Below are positions 55,970 to 64,000 of a stretch of DNA of 64,000 bases, in pieces (position 1 is the stretch's first letter; each line of letters opens with the position of its first letter). The notes beneath the pieces were generated by a model. The model did no database searches, was not told the DNA's origin, and saw only the letters and a list, made by a program, of their open reading frames with translations. Origin of the DNA: Halomonas sp. (GTDB lineage: Bacteria > Pseudomonadota > Gammaproteobacteria > Pseudomonadales > Halomonadaceae); contig NZ_DRFS01000003.1 of assembly GCF_011050415.1 (NCBI RefSeq), positions 124,001-188,000 on the forward strand. The letters are read 5' to 3'. Made by a program: the position numbers and the translations under genes.

Positions 55970-57343
55970 ATGAAAATCATCATTCTCGGTGCTGGCCAAG
56001 TTGGCGGCACCTTGGCAGAACATCTCGCCCGGGAAGAAAATGACATTACCGTGGTCGATACTGACGCCAAAAAACTGCGCGAGCTGCACACTAAACTTGA
56101 TATCCGCACCGTCACCGGGGCGGGTTCTTATCCGATTGTGTTACGCCAGGCAGGCTGTGAGGATGCCGACATGTTGATTGCCGTGACCAACAGCGATGAA
56201 ATCAATATGATCGCCTGTCAGGTCGCCCATACGCTGTTTCGTACCCCGACTAAAATCGCTCGGGTACGGGCCACGGCCTACCTAACCCGTAAAGGGCTCT
56301 TCGCCCACGAAGCCATTCCCATTGATGTGCTGATTAGCCCTGAACAAGTGGTGACTGATCACGTACGTCGGTTGATTGAACATCCCGGCGCGCTGCAGGT
56401 GCTTGAGTTTGCCGGGGGCTTGGTACAGCTGGTCGCCGTGAAAGCGTTTTACGGCGGCCCCCTGGTGGGCCAGGACTTGGCCTTTTTGCGCCACCATATG
56501 CCCAACGTGGATACCCGAGTAGCGGCCATTTACCGCCGCAACCGACCGATCACTCCCCGTGGCGATACCGTCATTGAAGCCGACGATGAGGTGTTTTTCC
56601 TCGCTGCCCGGCGGGATATTCGCGCGGTAATGAGCGAGCTGCGTCGGGTCGAGCGGGATTTCCGTCGCGTTGTGATTGCGGGGGGCGGCAATATAGGTGA
56701 GCGATTAGCGGAGCATTTAGAGCACAGCCACCAGGTCAAGATCATCGAGCATAGCCTGGAGCGCTGCACCACGCTTTCTGAGCGTCTTGATCGCACCGTG
56801 GTACTCCACGGAAGCGCCACCAGTAAGCGCCTACTGGAAGAGGAGAACATCGAAGAGTGCGATATCTTCTGCGCGCTCACCAATGACGACGAGGTCAATA
56901 TTATGTCGTCATTGCTAGCCAAGCGCTTAGGCGCCAAGAAAGTGCTTACGCTGATTAACAACGCGGCTTATGTGGATTTAGTGCAAGGCGGCGAAATCGA
57001 CATCGCGATTTCTCCCCAGCAAGCCACCATTGGCAGCCTGCTTACCCATGTGCGCCGGGGCGATATAGTGAACGTCCATTCGCTGCGCCGGGGCGCCGCT
57101 GAAGCGATTGAAGCAATCGCCCATGGCGATAAGCAGTCTTCAAAAGTCGTGGGGCGCAGCATTGGTGAGATCGACCTGCCCGACGGCACCACCATCGGGG
57201 CGATTGTGCGTGGTAAAGAGGTCATGATCGCCCATGACGATGTGGTGGTAGAAAGCGGCGACCACGTAATTTTGTTTGTGATCGACAAGCGCCGTATTCG
57301 CGATGTGGAGCGCCTGTTCCAAGTCGGTTTAACGTTCTTTTAA
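55970..57343 (+). CDS. trkA: Trk system potassium regulatory protein TrkA
   Basis: The 457-residue cytoplasmic product has two RCK units. The NAD-binding glycine motifs are ILGAGQVGG near residues 5-13 and IAGGGNIGE near residue 236, each followed by a TrkA-C segment. It gates TrkH with bound nucleotide. ATG 55970 begins the first Rossmann strand; the longer frame from 55880 adds 30 unrelated residues. It is divergent from kdpF across about 200 bases. It lacks the fmt/rsmB neighbours common in enterobacteria. Confidence 0.94.
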   Translation: MKIIILGAGQVGGTLAEHLAREENDITVVDTDAKKLRELHTKLDIRTVTGAGSYPIVLRQAGCEDADMLIAVTNSDEINMIACQVAHTLFRTPTKIARVRATAYLTRKGLFAHEAIPIDVLISPEQVVTDHVRRLIEHPGALQVLEFAGGLVQLVAVKAFYGGPLVGQDLAFLRHHMPNVDTRVAAIYRRNRPITPRGDTVIEADDEVFFLAARRDIRAVMSELRRVERDFRRVVIAGGGNIGERLAEHLEHSHQVKIIEHSLERCTTLSERLDRTVVLHGSATSKRLLEEENIEECDIFCALTNDDEVNIMSSLLAKRLGAKKVLTLINNAAYVDLVQGGEIDIAISPQQATIGSLLTHVRRGDIVNVHSLRRGAAEAIEAIAHGDKQSSKVVGRSIGEIDLPDGTTIGAIVRGKEVMIAHDDVVVESGDHVILFVIDKRRIRDVERLFQVGLTFF

Positions 57344-57372
57344 AAAAACTAAAACAGGCGCTTTTACGATGG

Positions 57373-58113
57373 TTAAATTTCGACTGCGCGACCAATAAAC
57401 TCAATGGGGCCGGTCGGCAGGCCGGTGGGTGAACCGGTTTCGTCTTCGAGCGTTAGCTCAAACAGCTGGTTATTTTCAAGCGGGGGCAATTGGTCCAAGC
57501 GCATACGAATCGGCTGGCCTGGCTCCACTAAGCCAAGTGACACTGGTGCCTGCCATTCATCTGCTTTCGTCCAGAACTCAAGCGCTTTGCCTTCAGGCAC
57601 TTCAAAGGTTCCCAATGGGATTAATTGGATCTCTTGTCGGTTCGCCGCCTGCACTACCCAACCTGCTGACTGAGTTTGCGGTGCTAGTAACACCACCATA
57701 AATTCAGGCGTTGTCGGCTCGGTGACATCATTTGCAAGCATTACCCCCATCACTAACGCCGCCGCTAAGCCAAACCCGGCTGCCCCACGCCAAAGTGGCA
57801 GGCTGTGCAATAACCGACGGGGTCTGGGCGGCGCGACCGATGCAGGACGACCACGCTTCGCAAACGCCTCACGTGCTGCCAAGCTTCGCTCAATACGTGG
57901 CCATAAATAGTCGGAAGGCGGTACAGGCGTCGTGATGGCGGTGTAGGGTAAAAAACGCTCCTCCCAGTCCATCACTGCTTTTTGCAACTCAGGCTCATTG
58001 GGTAGACGCGCCTCAAGCGCCACGCGTTGCTCTAATGACAGCGTACCCAGCACGTATTCACCCGCCAAGGCATGGTCATCTTCATGATCGTTTTCATAAC
58101 TGGGGCGGGTCAT
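57373..58113 (-). CDS. Membrane anti-sigma factor, RskA type
   Basis: The 246-residue product has a cytoplasmic N-terminal anti-sigma domain (HALAGEYVLGTLSLEQR near residue 15), one membrane helix near residues 108-128, and a periplasmic RskA-like domain. It should hold the upstream ECF sigma factor inactive until released. No zinc-binding HxxxCxxC motif is seen, which favours RskA over ChrR-type. ATG 58113 overlaps the sigma stop (ATGA), so the two are coupled. Confidence 0.88.
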   Translation of the reverse strand: MTRPSYENDHEDDHALAGEYVLGTLSLEQRVALEARLPNEPELQKAVMDWEERFLPYTAITTPVPPSDYLWPRIERSLAAREAFAKRGRPASVAPPRPRRLLHSLPLWRGAAGFGLAAALVMGVMLANDVTEPTTPEFMVVLLAPQTQSAGWVVQAANRQEIQLIPLGTFEVPEGKALEFWTKADEWQAPVSLGLVEPGQPIRMRLDQLPPLENNQLFELTLEDETGSPTGLPTGPIEFIGRAVEI

Positions 58114-58673
58114 GCCATACACTCCCGTAGACGCTGTAAGCTGCGTTTGATCCAGGCTTTAACTGTTCCGAGCGGGGCACCAGTATGAGCAGCTATTTCG
58201 CCATGACTAAGCCCATCTACGTAGGCGTGAAGTACGCAGTTACGCCGCTCCGGTTCAAGCTCTTCAAGACAGCTATCCATCTGTTGACCGGTCTGCCAAT
58301 CAAAGGCTTCCTCGACCACAAATGCATGCTGGAAATGTTCATCGTGAGTTACATCGGTGGGATCATTAATATCGTAAGTAATTTCGCGATCGCGATAACG
58401 GATGGCGTTTAATGCCAAGTGGCGCGCAACACTGAAGATCCACGCCCGAGCAGACCCTTTATTAGGATCAAAACTATCCGCCCGCTGCCAAATATTTAAA
58501 CAAGCATCGTGGACAATATCCTCTGCCATACCACGATCTTTAACGATTCGTATTACTACACCTAAGATTCTTGCACCTTCGTGCACATAAAGCTGGTGTA
58601 AAGCATCATGTTCACCGTTAGCACATTTAGCTAGTACAGCAGCATGATCAAATTCTGAAGACACGTCAGTCAA
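58110..58673 (-). CDS. ECF-type RNA polymerase sigma factor
   Basis: The 187-residue product has region 2 (AEDIVHDACLNIWQRADSFD near residue 50), followed by ARAWIFSVARHLALNAIR, and region 4 with the helix-turn-helix LSHGEIAAHTGAPLGTVKAWIKRSL near residues 155-179. This is a SigK-like ECF factor paired with an RskA-type anti-sigma. The signal and regulon are unknown. The DUF3455 gene directly upstream is a candidate target because it runs in the same direction. Confidence 0.93.
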   Translation of the reverse strand: MTDVSSEFDHAAVLAKCANGEHDALHQLYVHEGARILGVVIRIVKDRGMAEDIVHDACLNIWQRADSFDPNKGSARAWIFSVARHLALNAIRYRDREITYDINDPTDVTHDEHFQHAFVVEEAFDWQTGQQMDSCLEELEPERRNCVLHAYVDGLSHGEIAAHTGAPLGTVKAWIKRSLQRLRECMA

Positions 58674-58732
58674 ACTCTAGCTCCCTAGTGACGCCGCCGA
58701 CGCCTGCCGCCGTGCTCAAAGACAGCATAGCC

Positions 58733-58761
58733 GCTAGGGACTCGTGAAACGAGTCCCTAGC
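58733..58761. terminator. Hairpin after the DUF3455 gene
   Basis: GCTAGGGACTCGT and ACGAGTCCCTAGC form a perfect 13-bp stem with a GAA loop. No T-tract follows in leftward reading, so termination may be partial, allowing some read-through to the sigma gene. Confidence 0.55.
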
Positions 58762-58771
58762 ACTATTAGAC

Positions 58772-59293
58772 TTACTCAGCAGTCCAGAAAATGTAATCTG
58801 CTTGGTAAGTAACGACCGCTTGAGCACCTTCGTTGTCAGCGCCACAGGTCACGTCTGGTGCAACACCACCTTCGGTTTCCAAGCGCTGAATGTAGCTAAC
58901 GCCCGTCATAGCGCCTTCGCCTTCAGCAGGGTTAGCTTCGACTAGCTGAAGCGGAATATTGCCGTCTCCATTAGGCGAAGTGGATAACTCAGTTGCGGTA
59001 ATTTTAGATCCGTCCAATGCTTCCCACGTTGCAGGAGGACCATAGTAACTACCCACTTGTGTGCCATCGCGATCATTGAGAGCGGCACTTGGTCCTTTAA
59101 AAACCCAGCCCATGCTGCCATCGTCTCTTGTCTCACACATGTAGGTAATCGCGCCCACACCTACGGTTTCTAGTGCAACACTATTGCCGTCTGGTACTTG
59201 GACATCCGCAGGCGTTTCGGCCAAAGCGGCATGACTGAAGGATGCGATCAGTGTGGCGGCCAGGGTAGCTCGCGTTAGATGATGAAGTGTCAT
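58772..59293 (-). CDS. Exported DUF3455-family protein
   Basis: The 173-residue product has a signal peptide ending near SHAALA at about residue 25. The mature part matches the DUF3455 family: YMCETRDDGSMGWVFKGPSAAL, HYGPP-like SYYGPPATWEALDGSKI, and a C-terminal YQADYIFW. Its biochemical role is unknown. GGAG lies seven bases before ATG 59293. The longer frame to 59527 has no support. It precedes the ECF sigma/anti-sigma pair, suggesting a link to envelope stress, which is inference. Confidence 0.85.
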   Translation of the reverse strand: MTLHHLTRATLAATLIASFSHAALAETPADVQVPDGNSVALETVGVGAITYMCETRDDGSMGWVFKGPSAALNDRDGTQVGSYYGPPATWEALDGSKITATELSTSPNGDGNIPLQLVEANPAEGEGAMTGVSYIQRLETEGGVAPDVTCGADNEGAQAVVTYQADYIFWTAE

Positions 59294-59393
59294 TTCAGTC
59301 TCCTTGGGGGTTATTATCAGCCGCCGTAAATAGCGCCTGTAGAGTGAATACCCGCGAGACTCTCGTTTGGATGCAGTTGATTGGAAAAAAGTT

Positions 59394-59428
59394 AAAAAAA
59401 TAAAAAACCCTGAGCAAGAGCTCAGGGT
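59394..59428 (-). terminator. Intrinsic terminator after gap
   Basis: Read leftward, CCCTGAGC-TCTT-GCTCAGGG is followed by TTTTTTATTTTTTT. It lies about 40 bases past the gap stop. Confidence 0.92.
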
Positions 59429-59469
59429 AATTATCAAAAAGCGTTTGGCACTTCTCCACTTCTTATGGA

Positions 59470-60471
59470 TTAAGCCGTCGCCTGCATCGCCAACGCAGTA
59501 TCCAACATACGATTGGAGAAGCCCCACTCGTTGTCGTACCAGGCCATGATTTTAACCAGGCGGCCATTTACACGGGTGTGGTTGGCGTCAAATGTCGATG
59601 AGTTAGCATCATGGTTGAAGTCGATAGACACTAGCGGTTCGGCATTCACTGCCAATACAGATGAATTCGCAGCAGCTTTCTCCATGATGGCATTGATCTC
59701 TTCTTTGGTCGTATCACGCCCGGCAGTGAAGGTTAGATCCACTAGCGATACATTGATTACCGGTACGCGCACCGCCAGCCCATCAAATTTACCGGCTAAC
59801 TCTGGAAGCACTAAGCCTACGGCAGCCGCAGCGCCAGTTTTGGTCGGAATCATAGAGTGCGTTGCACTGCGCGCCCGGTAGGGATCAGTATGGTAAACAT
59901 CTGTCAGATTCTGATCATTGGTGTAGGCATGCACGGTAGTCATCAAGCCGTTTTCAATACCCACCGTATCGTTCAGCGCTTTTGCCACGGGGGCTAAACA
60001 GTTGGTGGTGCAGGAAGCATTAGAGACTACCGTGTGCTCAGCGGTCAGCACATCGTCGTTGACACCATACACAATGGTGGCATCCGCATCTGGACTGGGG
60101 GCTGAAATAAGCACACGCTTGGCGCCTGCGTCTATATGCTTAGCTGCGGCGTCACGCTTGGTAAATAGCCCTGTACACTCCATTACCAAATCAATATTCA
60201 TCGAGGCCCACGGCAGCTGAGCAGGATCACGCTCAGAAGAAATAGCGATACGATCACCATCAACCGTGATGCTTTCAGCATCATGCTCTACTTTAAAGGG
60301 GAAGTGCCCATGCACCGTGTCGTGTCGCAACAAGTGCGAATTTAACGACGGGTCGCCTAAATCATTAATAGCAACGACCTGAATACGGTCACGGTAGCTG
60401 TTTTCGTAGAGGGCGCGCAGTACATTGCGGCCAATACGGCCAAATCCGTTAATCGCAACTCTTATTGTCAT
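59470..60471 (-). CDS. gap: Glyceraldehyde-3-phosphate dehydrogenase, type I
   Basis: The 333-residue product has the NAD-binding segment INGFGRIGR at residues 7-15. Asp37 in INDLGD favours NAD over NADP, and the active-site Cys154 lies in [12 protein letters not shown]. It oxidises glyceraldehyde-3-phosphate, the product of both Eda and DgoA. Two HexR-like sites lie between it and divergent mgsA. Erythrose-4-phosphate dehydrogenase is less likely on the motifs seen. Confidence 0.94.
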   Translation of the reverse strand: MTIRVAINGFGRIGRNVLRALYENSYRDRIQVVAINDLGDPSLNSHLLRHDTVHGHFPFKVEHDAESITVDGDRIAISSERDPAQLPWASMNIDLVMECTGLFTKRDAAAKHIDAGAKRVLISAPSPDADATIVYGVNDDVLTAEHTVVSNASCTTNCLAPVAKALNDTVGIENGLMTTVHAYTNDQNLTDVYHTDPYRARSATHSMIPTKTGAAAAVGLVLPELAGKFDGLAVRVPVINVSLVDLTFTAGRDTTKEEINAIMEKAAANSSVLAVNAEPLVSIDFNHDANSSTFDANHTRVNGRLVKIMAWYDNEWGFSNRMLDTALAMQATA

Positions 60472-60505
60472 GATGGCTCCTCAATCGATTTTAGCAGGCA
60501 TTACA

Positions 60506-60526
60506 TTTAGTAAAAAAATTACTAAA
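60506..60526. promoter_or_regulatory. HexR-like palindrome near the gap start
   Basis: TTTAGTAA-AAAAA-TTACTAAA is a perfect inverted repeat 35 bases upstream of gap. Its half-sites match the TAGTAA/TTACTA core of HexR sites, but the spacing differs and the outer TGT/ACA bases are missing, so it is a weaker match. Confidence 0.5.
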
Positions 60527-60599
60527 AATACGTATTTAAGCGCCATCAGGTCGATATTTAACGTTACAACCGCCCCAACAGGCTATTAATTATCCAATA

Positions 60600-60614
60600 T
60601 GTAGTAAAATTACT
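60600..60614. promoter_or_regulatory. HexR operator between gap and mgsA
   Basis: TGTAGTAAAATTACT matches the HexR pattern TGTARTWWWATTACA at all but the last base. It lies 129 bases from gap and 71 bases from mgsA, so it could affect either gene. Confidence 0.75.
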
Positions 60615-60684
60615 ATATAAACAGTATTGTCGTCCAATACTAAAAACGGATTCGCGAAGCCGATTCACGTAAGAGGGTTACGCC

Positions 60685-61161
60685 ATGAGTGATGCAAAAC
60701 CGCCTCGTCAAACTATCCGCACCTTGCAAGCGCGTAAACGTATTGCGCTGATAGCCCATGATGGCAAGAAGAGCGAAATGCTGGAGTGGGCAACCCGCTG
60801 GCAAAGCGTGCTCAGTCAGCATGAATTAATAGGTACTGGCACGACTGCCGGGCGGTTAACAGCCGCCTTAGGGCTTAGCGTGGAAGGGTTGATGAGCGGG
60901 CCGCTAGGAGGCGACCAGCAGATTGGCGCGCGGATTGCTGAACAGCGACTTGATGTACTGGTTTTCTTTTGGGACCCCTTCTCGCCCCAGCCTCACGACC
61001 CAGATGTAAAAGCACTGCTGCGCTTGGCAGCGCTTTGGAACGTCCCGGTAGCCTGCAACGCGGCCACCGCAGACTTCTTGCTCTCATCGCCCTACTTAAA
61101 CGAGAGCTATGACATGCGAATACCAGATGCCAATGCCTGGGCTCACGCTAGAACGGTTTAA
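60685..61161 (+). CDS. mgsA: Methylglyoxal synthase
   Basis: The 158-residue product matches MgsA, which converts dihydroxyacetone phosphate to methylglyoxal. It shows ALIAHDGKK at 21-29, TGTTAG at 51-56 (usually TGTTG), GPLGGDQQIGA at 72-82 with the catalytic aspartate at 77, FFWDP at 94-98, and PHDPDVKALLRLA at 103-115 with the conserved histidine and aspartate. It carries about 15 extra residues at the N-terminus compared with the core family. AGAGGG precedes the start. It is divergent from gap and ends nine bases from the convergent fruR. Confidence 0.94.
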   Translation: MSDAKPPRQTIRTLQARKRIALIAHDGKKSEMLEWATRWQSVLSQHELIGTGTTAGRLTAALGLSVEGLMSGPLGGDQQIGARIAEQRLDVLVFFWDPFSPQPHDPDVKALLRLAALWNVPVACNAATADFLLSSPYLNESYDMRIPDANAWAHARTV

Positions 61162-61170
61162 TAACTATGA

Positions 61171-62148
61171 CTAACGGGTATGCAGGTGGCGGTCGACTAC
61201 CTGCAGCCCGCAGGTATCTTGTCCGCTCATAGCGGCTAAGGCGCAGTTAAGGGTCAGCTCGGCAATACGATCATAATCTTGTAGTGCTGAGTTCACCGGC
61301 TGGGGTAGAAAATCCAGCAGCCGATGATCACCAAAAGTGGCTAGACGAATACCTTCTGGCAGGCCTCCACGCTCCAGAAACACATCGAAAACCCCTTCCA
61401 AAAGTGCATAAGAGGCGGTGACCAGTGCATCTGCACCGCCCTGCTGATCTAACAGCTGCGCCGCTAAACGTGCACCCTCGCTGCGCTCATAGTGCGAACC
61501 ACTCAAATAGAGCGGTTCAACCGCAGTACCTTTTAAAGCCGCTTGAAATCCTGCCCGTCGCTCACGGCTGATCGAAAGATCCGGCATGGCTTCAAGCCAA
61601 GCGATACGCTTCGTTGATGCTTCGATCACCGAATGAGTCAAAGCGTACGCCGCTTCCTGGTCGTTACTCACCACGCTTGCAAATAACGCCGGATTTAAAC
61701 CACGGTCCATACCCACCACATGCCAGCCCTCTTCGACTAAGTCCACATAAAAGCGGTCATCGCTGGGCAAGCAACTTGCGGTAATCAGCACCTCGCATCG
61801 CTGAGCACGCAGCGCTAGCGCCAGCGCTCGCTCGCTCTCTGCGCAATCATCCGAGCTTACGATTAACAATTGATAGCCCTGCTCCCGGGCACCACGCTCC
61901 AAGCGTTTGGCTAACCGGGCATAACTGATGTTTTCCAGGTCAGGCACGATTAGCCCAATCAGACGGCTTGCACCACGACGTAGCGCAGCCGCTTGTGGGT
62001 CAATGTGGTAACGATGCTGGCGCACCACGGCCATCACTTTTGCAATCGTTGCCGTGCTGATACGCCGCTGCTCGGCCTGACCATTAATGACATAACTGGC
62101 GGTGGTACGCGAAACGCCAGCAAGTCGAGCAATATCAGCAAGTGTCAT
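61171..62148 (-). CDS. fruR: LacI-family catabolite regulator Cra/FruR
   Basis: The 325-residue product has an N-terminal LacI helix-turn-helix with the FruR-specific wording MTLADIARLAGVSRTTASYVINGQ. A sugar-phosphate-binding domain follows, with GLIVPDLENISYARLAKRLE. It responds to fructose phosphates. ATG 62148 has GAGGGG five bases upstream; the longer frame to 62241 is rejected. It is divergent from the fructose PTS gene with two Cra-type sites between them. Confidence 0.93.
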   Translation of the reverse strand: MTLADIARLAGVSRTTASYVINGQAEQRRISTATIAKVMAVVRQHRYHIDPQAAALRRGASRLIGLIVPDLENISYARLAKRLERGAREQGYQLLIVSSDDCAESERALALALRAQRCEVLITASCLPSDDRFYVDLVEEGWHVVGMDRGLNPALFASVVSNDQEAAYALTHSVIEASTKRIAWLEAMPDLSISRERRAGFQAALKGTAVEPLYLSGSHYERSEGARLAAQLLDQQGGADALVTASYALLEGVFDVFLERGGLPEGIRLATFGDHRLLDFLPQPVNSALQDYDRIAELTLNCALAAMSGQDTCGLQVVDRHLHTR

Positions 62149-62280
62149 GCAGGCCCCTCTTGATGTGGCAGTCTTGAAGTACGCAGGTTGTTCTACGTTT
62201 CTTGAAGTAAGTATGCAATTTATCAGCAAGTTTACGACCATCAGACCAAAGTCTAAACACGCAACTCTTGTGTCATAAAG

Positions 62281-62324
62281 TGAATCGATTCAGCATAGCC
62301 ACTATACACAGGTGACACGATTCA
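62281..62324. promoter_or_regulatory. Two Cra/FruR operators before the fructose PTS gene
   Basis: TGAATCGATTCA at 62281-62292 is a perfect palindrome matching the Cra pattern TGAAWCGWTTCA. TGACACGATTCA at 62313-62324 is a close second copy. Their centres are 32 bases apart, about three helical turns. Confidence 0.85.
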
Positions 62325-62438
62325 TCCAGCTAGCCCTTAAGCATCTTCGACCATAGATGTAGATACGACGATGCCAGCGTTAAATTGGTGCTGAATAGGC
62401 AATTATTAGTTACCTGAACGCGTTTACAGGAGAACACT

Positions 62439-64000
62439 ATGTTAACACTCGGCCCCGATGATATTTTGCTGGACCGCCACGCAGACGGTTGGCAAACCGC
62501 GTTAGATAGCGCCGCTCAGGCGCTTTTAGACGCAGGATTAGTGGAGGCCGAGTACCGCGCCGGGCTGCATGCCCGTGAGGCACAGTCGTCAACGTTTTTG
62601 GGCAATGCCATTGCCATTCCCCATGGCACTCCCGAAAGCCGCCAGTATGTGAAACATACGGGTGTCAGGGTACTGCAATTTCCCCAAGGCGTTGAGTGGC
62701 ACGACGGCCAACGCGTGCATGTGCTGGTCGCCATTGCGGCACAAAATGATGAGCATCTGGACATTTTGCGTCAGCTCACTCATGTGCTGGATCGCGATGG
62801 TGTTGCCAAAGAGCTCGCCAGCGCTACCTCCGCTGCCGATGTCGCCCGCCTGCTTTCCAAACCAACGCTTGCACCACGCCTGGATGCCGACACCTTGAGC
62901 GTCAGCTTTCCCGCTCGGGATCTACAAGAGTTGGCACTTGCCGCGGCCGCCCGTTTGCGTCAAAGCGGCTGTGTAGATAACGCTTTCATTAGTTCCGTCG
63001 CCGCTGCTCAACCTATTTGGCTGGGTAAGGGACTGTGGCTGGCAAGCAGTGCCAAGGGCGTTAATCAGCCCGCGCTAGGGGTCGCTACGCCGGCCGATCA
63101 CTCGCTGGAAAGCGCTGGCTATCCGGTGCATGCGCTATTTTGCCTGGCGGCTCATGGTGATGCCCATCGCCCGCTATTGGAACAACTGATGGCACTCCTG
63201 GATAGCGGTGCCAGCGACACTCTGCTTAGCCGCAATAGTGATCAGTTACTGGCGCTGCTAGCGGGAGAAACCGCCAATACGCAAACACGCCGGGTACGCA
63301 TTCTCAACCCTCATGGCCTGCACGCCCGCCCAGCGAAACAGCTGGTGCAAGTGGCCCGAGCGCAATCAGTCGCAATTAATGTACGCCTGGAAGAAGGCAG
63401 CGCTACCCCTGTTTCAGCGGCAAGCTTAACCAAAGTCATCGGTTTAGGCGCCCGGCGCGGCCAATGGCTGGTACTTTCCGCCGAAGGCGAGCAGGCAGAT
63501 CAGGCGTTAAATACCTTGGCCGACGCCATTGAGTCTGGCTTAGGCGAGAAAGTCACCCACTTTGACGGTGGCCGCGACAGCGAGCAAATGAACACTGCAT
63601 CAAAAGCGGACGTGGTTTCACTGAGTGCCGACACTCCCCATACGGGTGTGGCCGCCTCCCCCGGCTTGGCCATCGCACCCGTGTTTGTGATTCGTCCGCT
63701 GACGTTTGACTATGCTCAGCATGCTGGCGATGCCGAGCATGAACTTGGCCGTCTGCGCGCAGCGCTAAAAGAGAGTGCCACACAACTGCAGGCCTTAGTG
63801 CGCAATGCACCGGGTAGCGAGGTGGCGGACATTCTCTCAATGCACGAAGAGATGTTGGATGACCCCGAGCTTTATCACGCCGCCAGCGATGCCATTCGAG
63901 AAGGCCGATCAGCAGAAGCAGGCTGGTGGGAGGCGATTGACACCGCCGCTCACGCCCAAGAAATGCTTGCCGACCGTTTACTTGCCGAGCGCGCCGCAGA
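62439..64000 (+). CDS. fruB: Fructose PTS multiphosphoryl protein EIIA-HPr-EI, N-terminal part (cut by window edge)
   Basis: The frame from ATG 62439 (AGGAGA upstream) runs off the right edge after about 520 residues. An EIIA-Fru domain comes first with phospho-His62 in AIPHGTP. A second EIIA-like/linker region follows (about 150-280), then an HPr domain with phospho-His295 in NPHGLHARPA and the Ser-region SAASLTKVIGLGA. Enzyme I begins at about residue 403 with GVAASPGLAIAP. It relays phosphate from PEP to the fructose permease, forming fructose-1-phosphate. The rest of EI and probably fruK and fruA lie beyond the window. Confidence 0.92.
   Translation, partial: MLTLGPDDILLDRHADGWQTALDSAAQALLDAGLVEAEYRAGLHAREAQSSTFLGNAIAIPHGTPESRQYVKHTGVRVLQFPQGVEWHDGQRVHVLVAIAAQNDEHLDILRQLTHVLDRDGVAKELASATSAADVARLLSKPTLAPRLDADTLSVSFPARDLQELALAAAARLRQSGCVDNAFISSVAAAQPIWLGKGLWLASSAKGVNQPALGVATPADHSLESAGYPVHALFCLAAHGDAHRPLLEQLMALLDSGASDTLLSRNSDQLLALLAGETANTQTRRVRILNPHGLHARPAKQLVQVARAQSVAINVRLEEGSATPVSAASLTKVIGLGARRGQWLVLSAEGEQADQALNTLADAIESGLGEKVTHFDGGRDSEQMNTASKADVVSLSADTPHTGVAASPGLAIAPVFVIRPLTFDYAQHAGDAEHELGRLRAALKESATQLQALVRNAPGSEVADILSMHEEMLDDPELYHAASDAIREGRSAEAGWWEAIDTAAHAQEMLADRLLAERAA

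Noticed and set aside
59294..59527. N-terminal extension of the DUF3455 protein
   Set aside because: The extension precedes a clear signal peptide and a well-spaced GGAG at ATG 59293, and it overlaps the gap terminator.
1..64000. CRISPR arrays, tRNA or rRNA genes, transposases, prophage genes
   Set aside because: None was recognised on reading; intergenic gaps are short and no regular spaced repeats were seen.

Overview
The window looks like a chromosomal segment of a gammaproteobacterium of the Halomonas type (Halomonadaceae). This is inferred from gene content and protein character: aerobic cobalamin genes, a complete glucose Entner-Doudoroff set with HexR-like operators, a galactonate (De Ley-Doudoroff) branch, kdp and trk potassium systems, and a short inverted-repeat element of a kind I associate with Halomonas genomes. 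No rRNA, tRNA, CRISPR array, prophage or transposase gene was seen. Nearly all of the window is coding.

Positions 1-26600 are a cobalamin region. A leftward operon runs from a fused ChlI/ChlD chelatase ATPase through cobO, cobB, cobW, cobN, cobG, cobH and cobI to cobJ, which is cut by the left edge. A 151-bp element with inverted ends lies between cobG and cobH. To the right are two corrinoid-type ABC importers, each behind its own cobalamin riboswitch: a rightward binding protein-permease-ATPase set (12248-15089) and a leftward btuB-btuF-btuC-btuD set (20577-16112). An NAD-dependent epimerase lies between them. A second leftward operon (26594-21055) holds cobT, cbiB, cobD, cobU, cobS and cobC, ending in a degenerate second CobU-like gene. 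cobF, cobK, cobL, cobM and cobQ are not in the window; some may lie beyond the left edge.

Positions 26700-32560 hold a tripartite RND efflux system, with the outer-membrane factor divergent from the adaptor and pump genes.

Positions 32600-46100 are sugar catabolism. edd, glk and a PfkB sugar kinase run rightward. A galactonate operon follows: a GntR regulator, dgoD, dgoK, dgoA and a lactonase. A facing YidK-like sodium/sugar symporter shares an operator-like palindrome with it. zwf-pgl-eda run leftward. HexR-like sites lie in front of edd, zwf and gap.

Positions 46200-57340 hold potassium transport: trkH, a leftward kdpFABCDE operon including a 26-residue KdpF, and trkA. Positions 57373-59293 hold an ECF sigma factor, its anti-sigma factor and a secreted DUF3455 protein. 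The right end holds gap and mgsA, divergent across HexR-like sites, then a Cra/FruR regulator facing the start of a fructose PTS gene (EIIA-HPr-EI) across two Cra-type operators. The last gene runs off the right edge.
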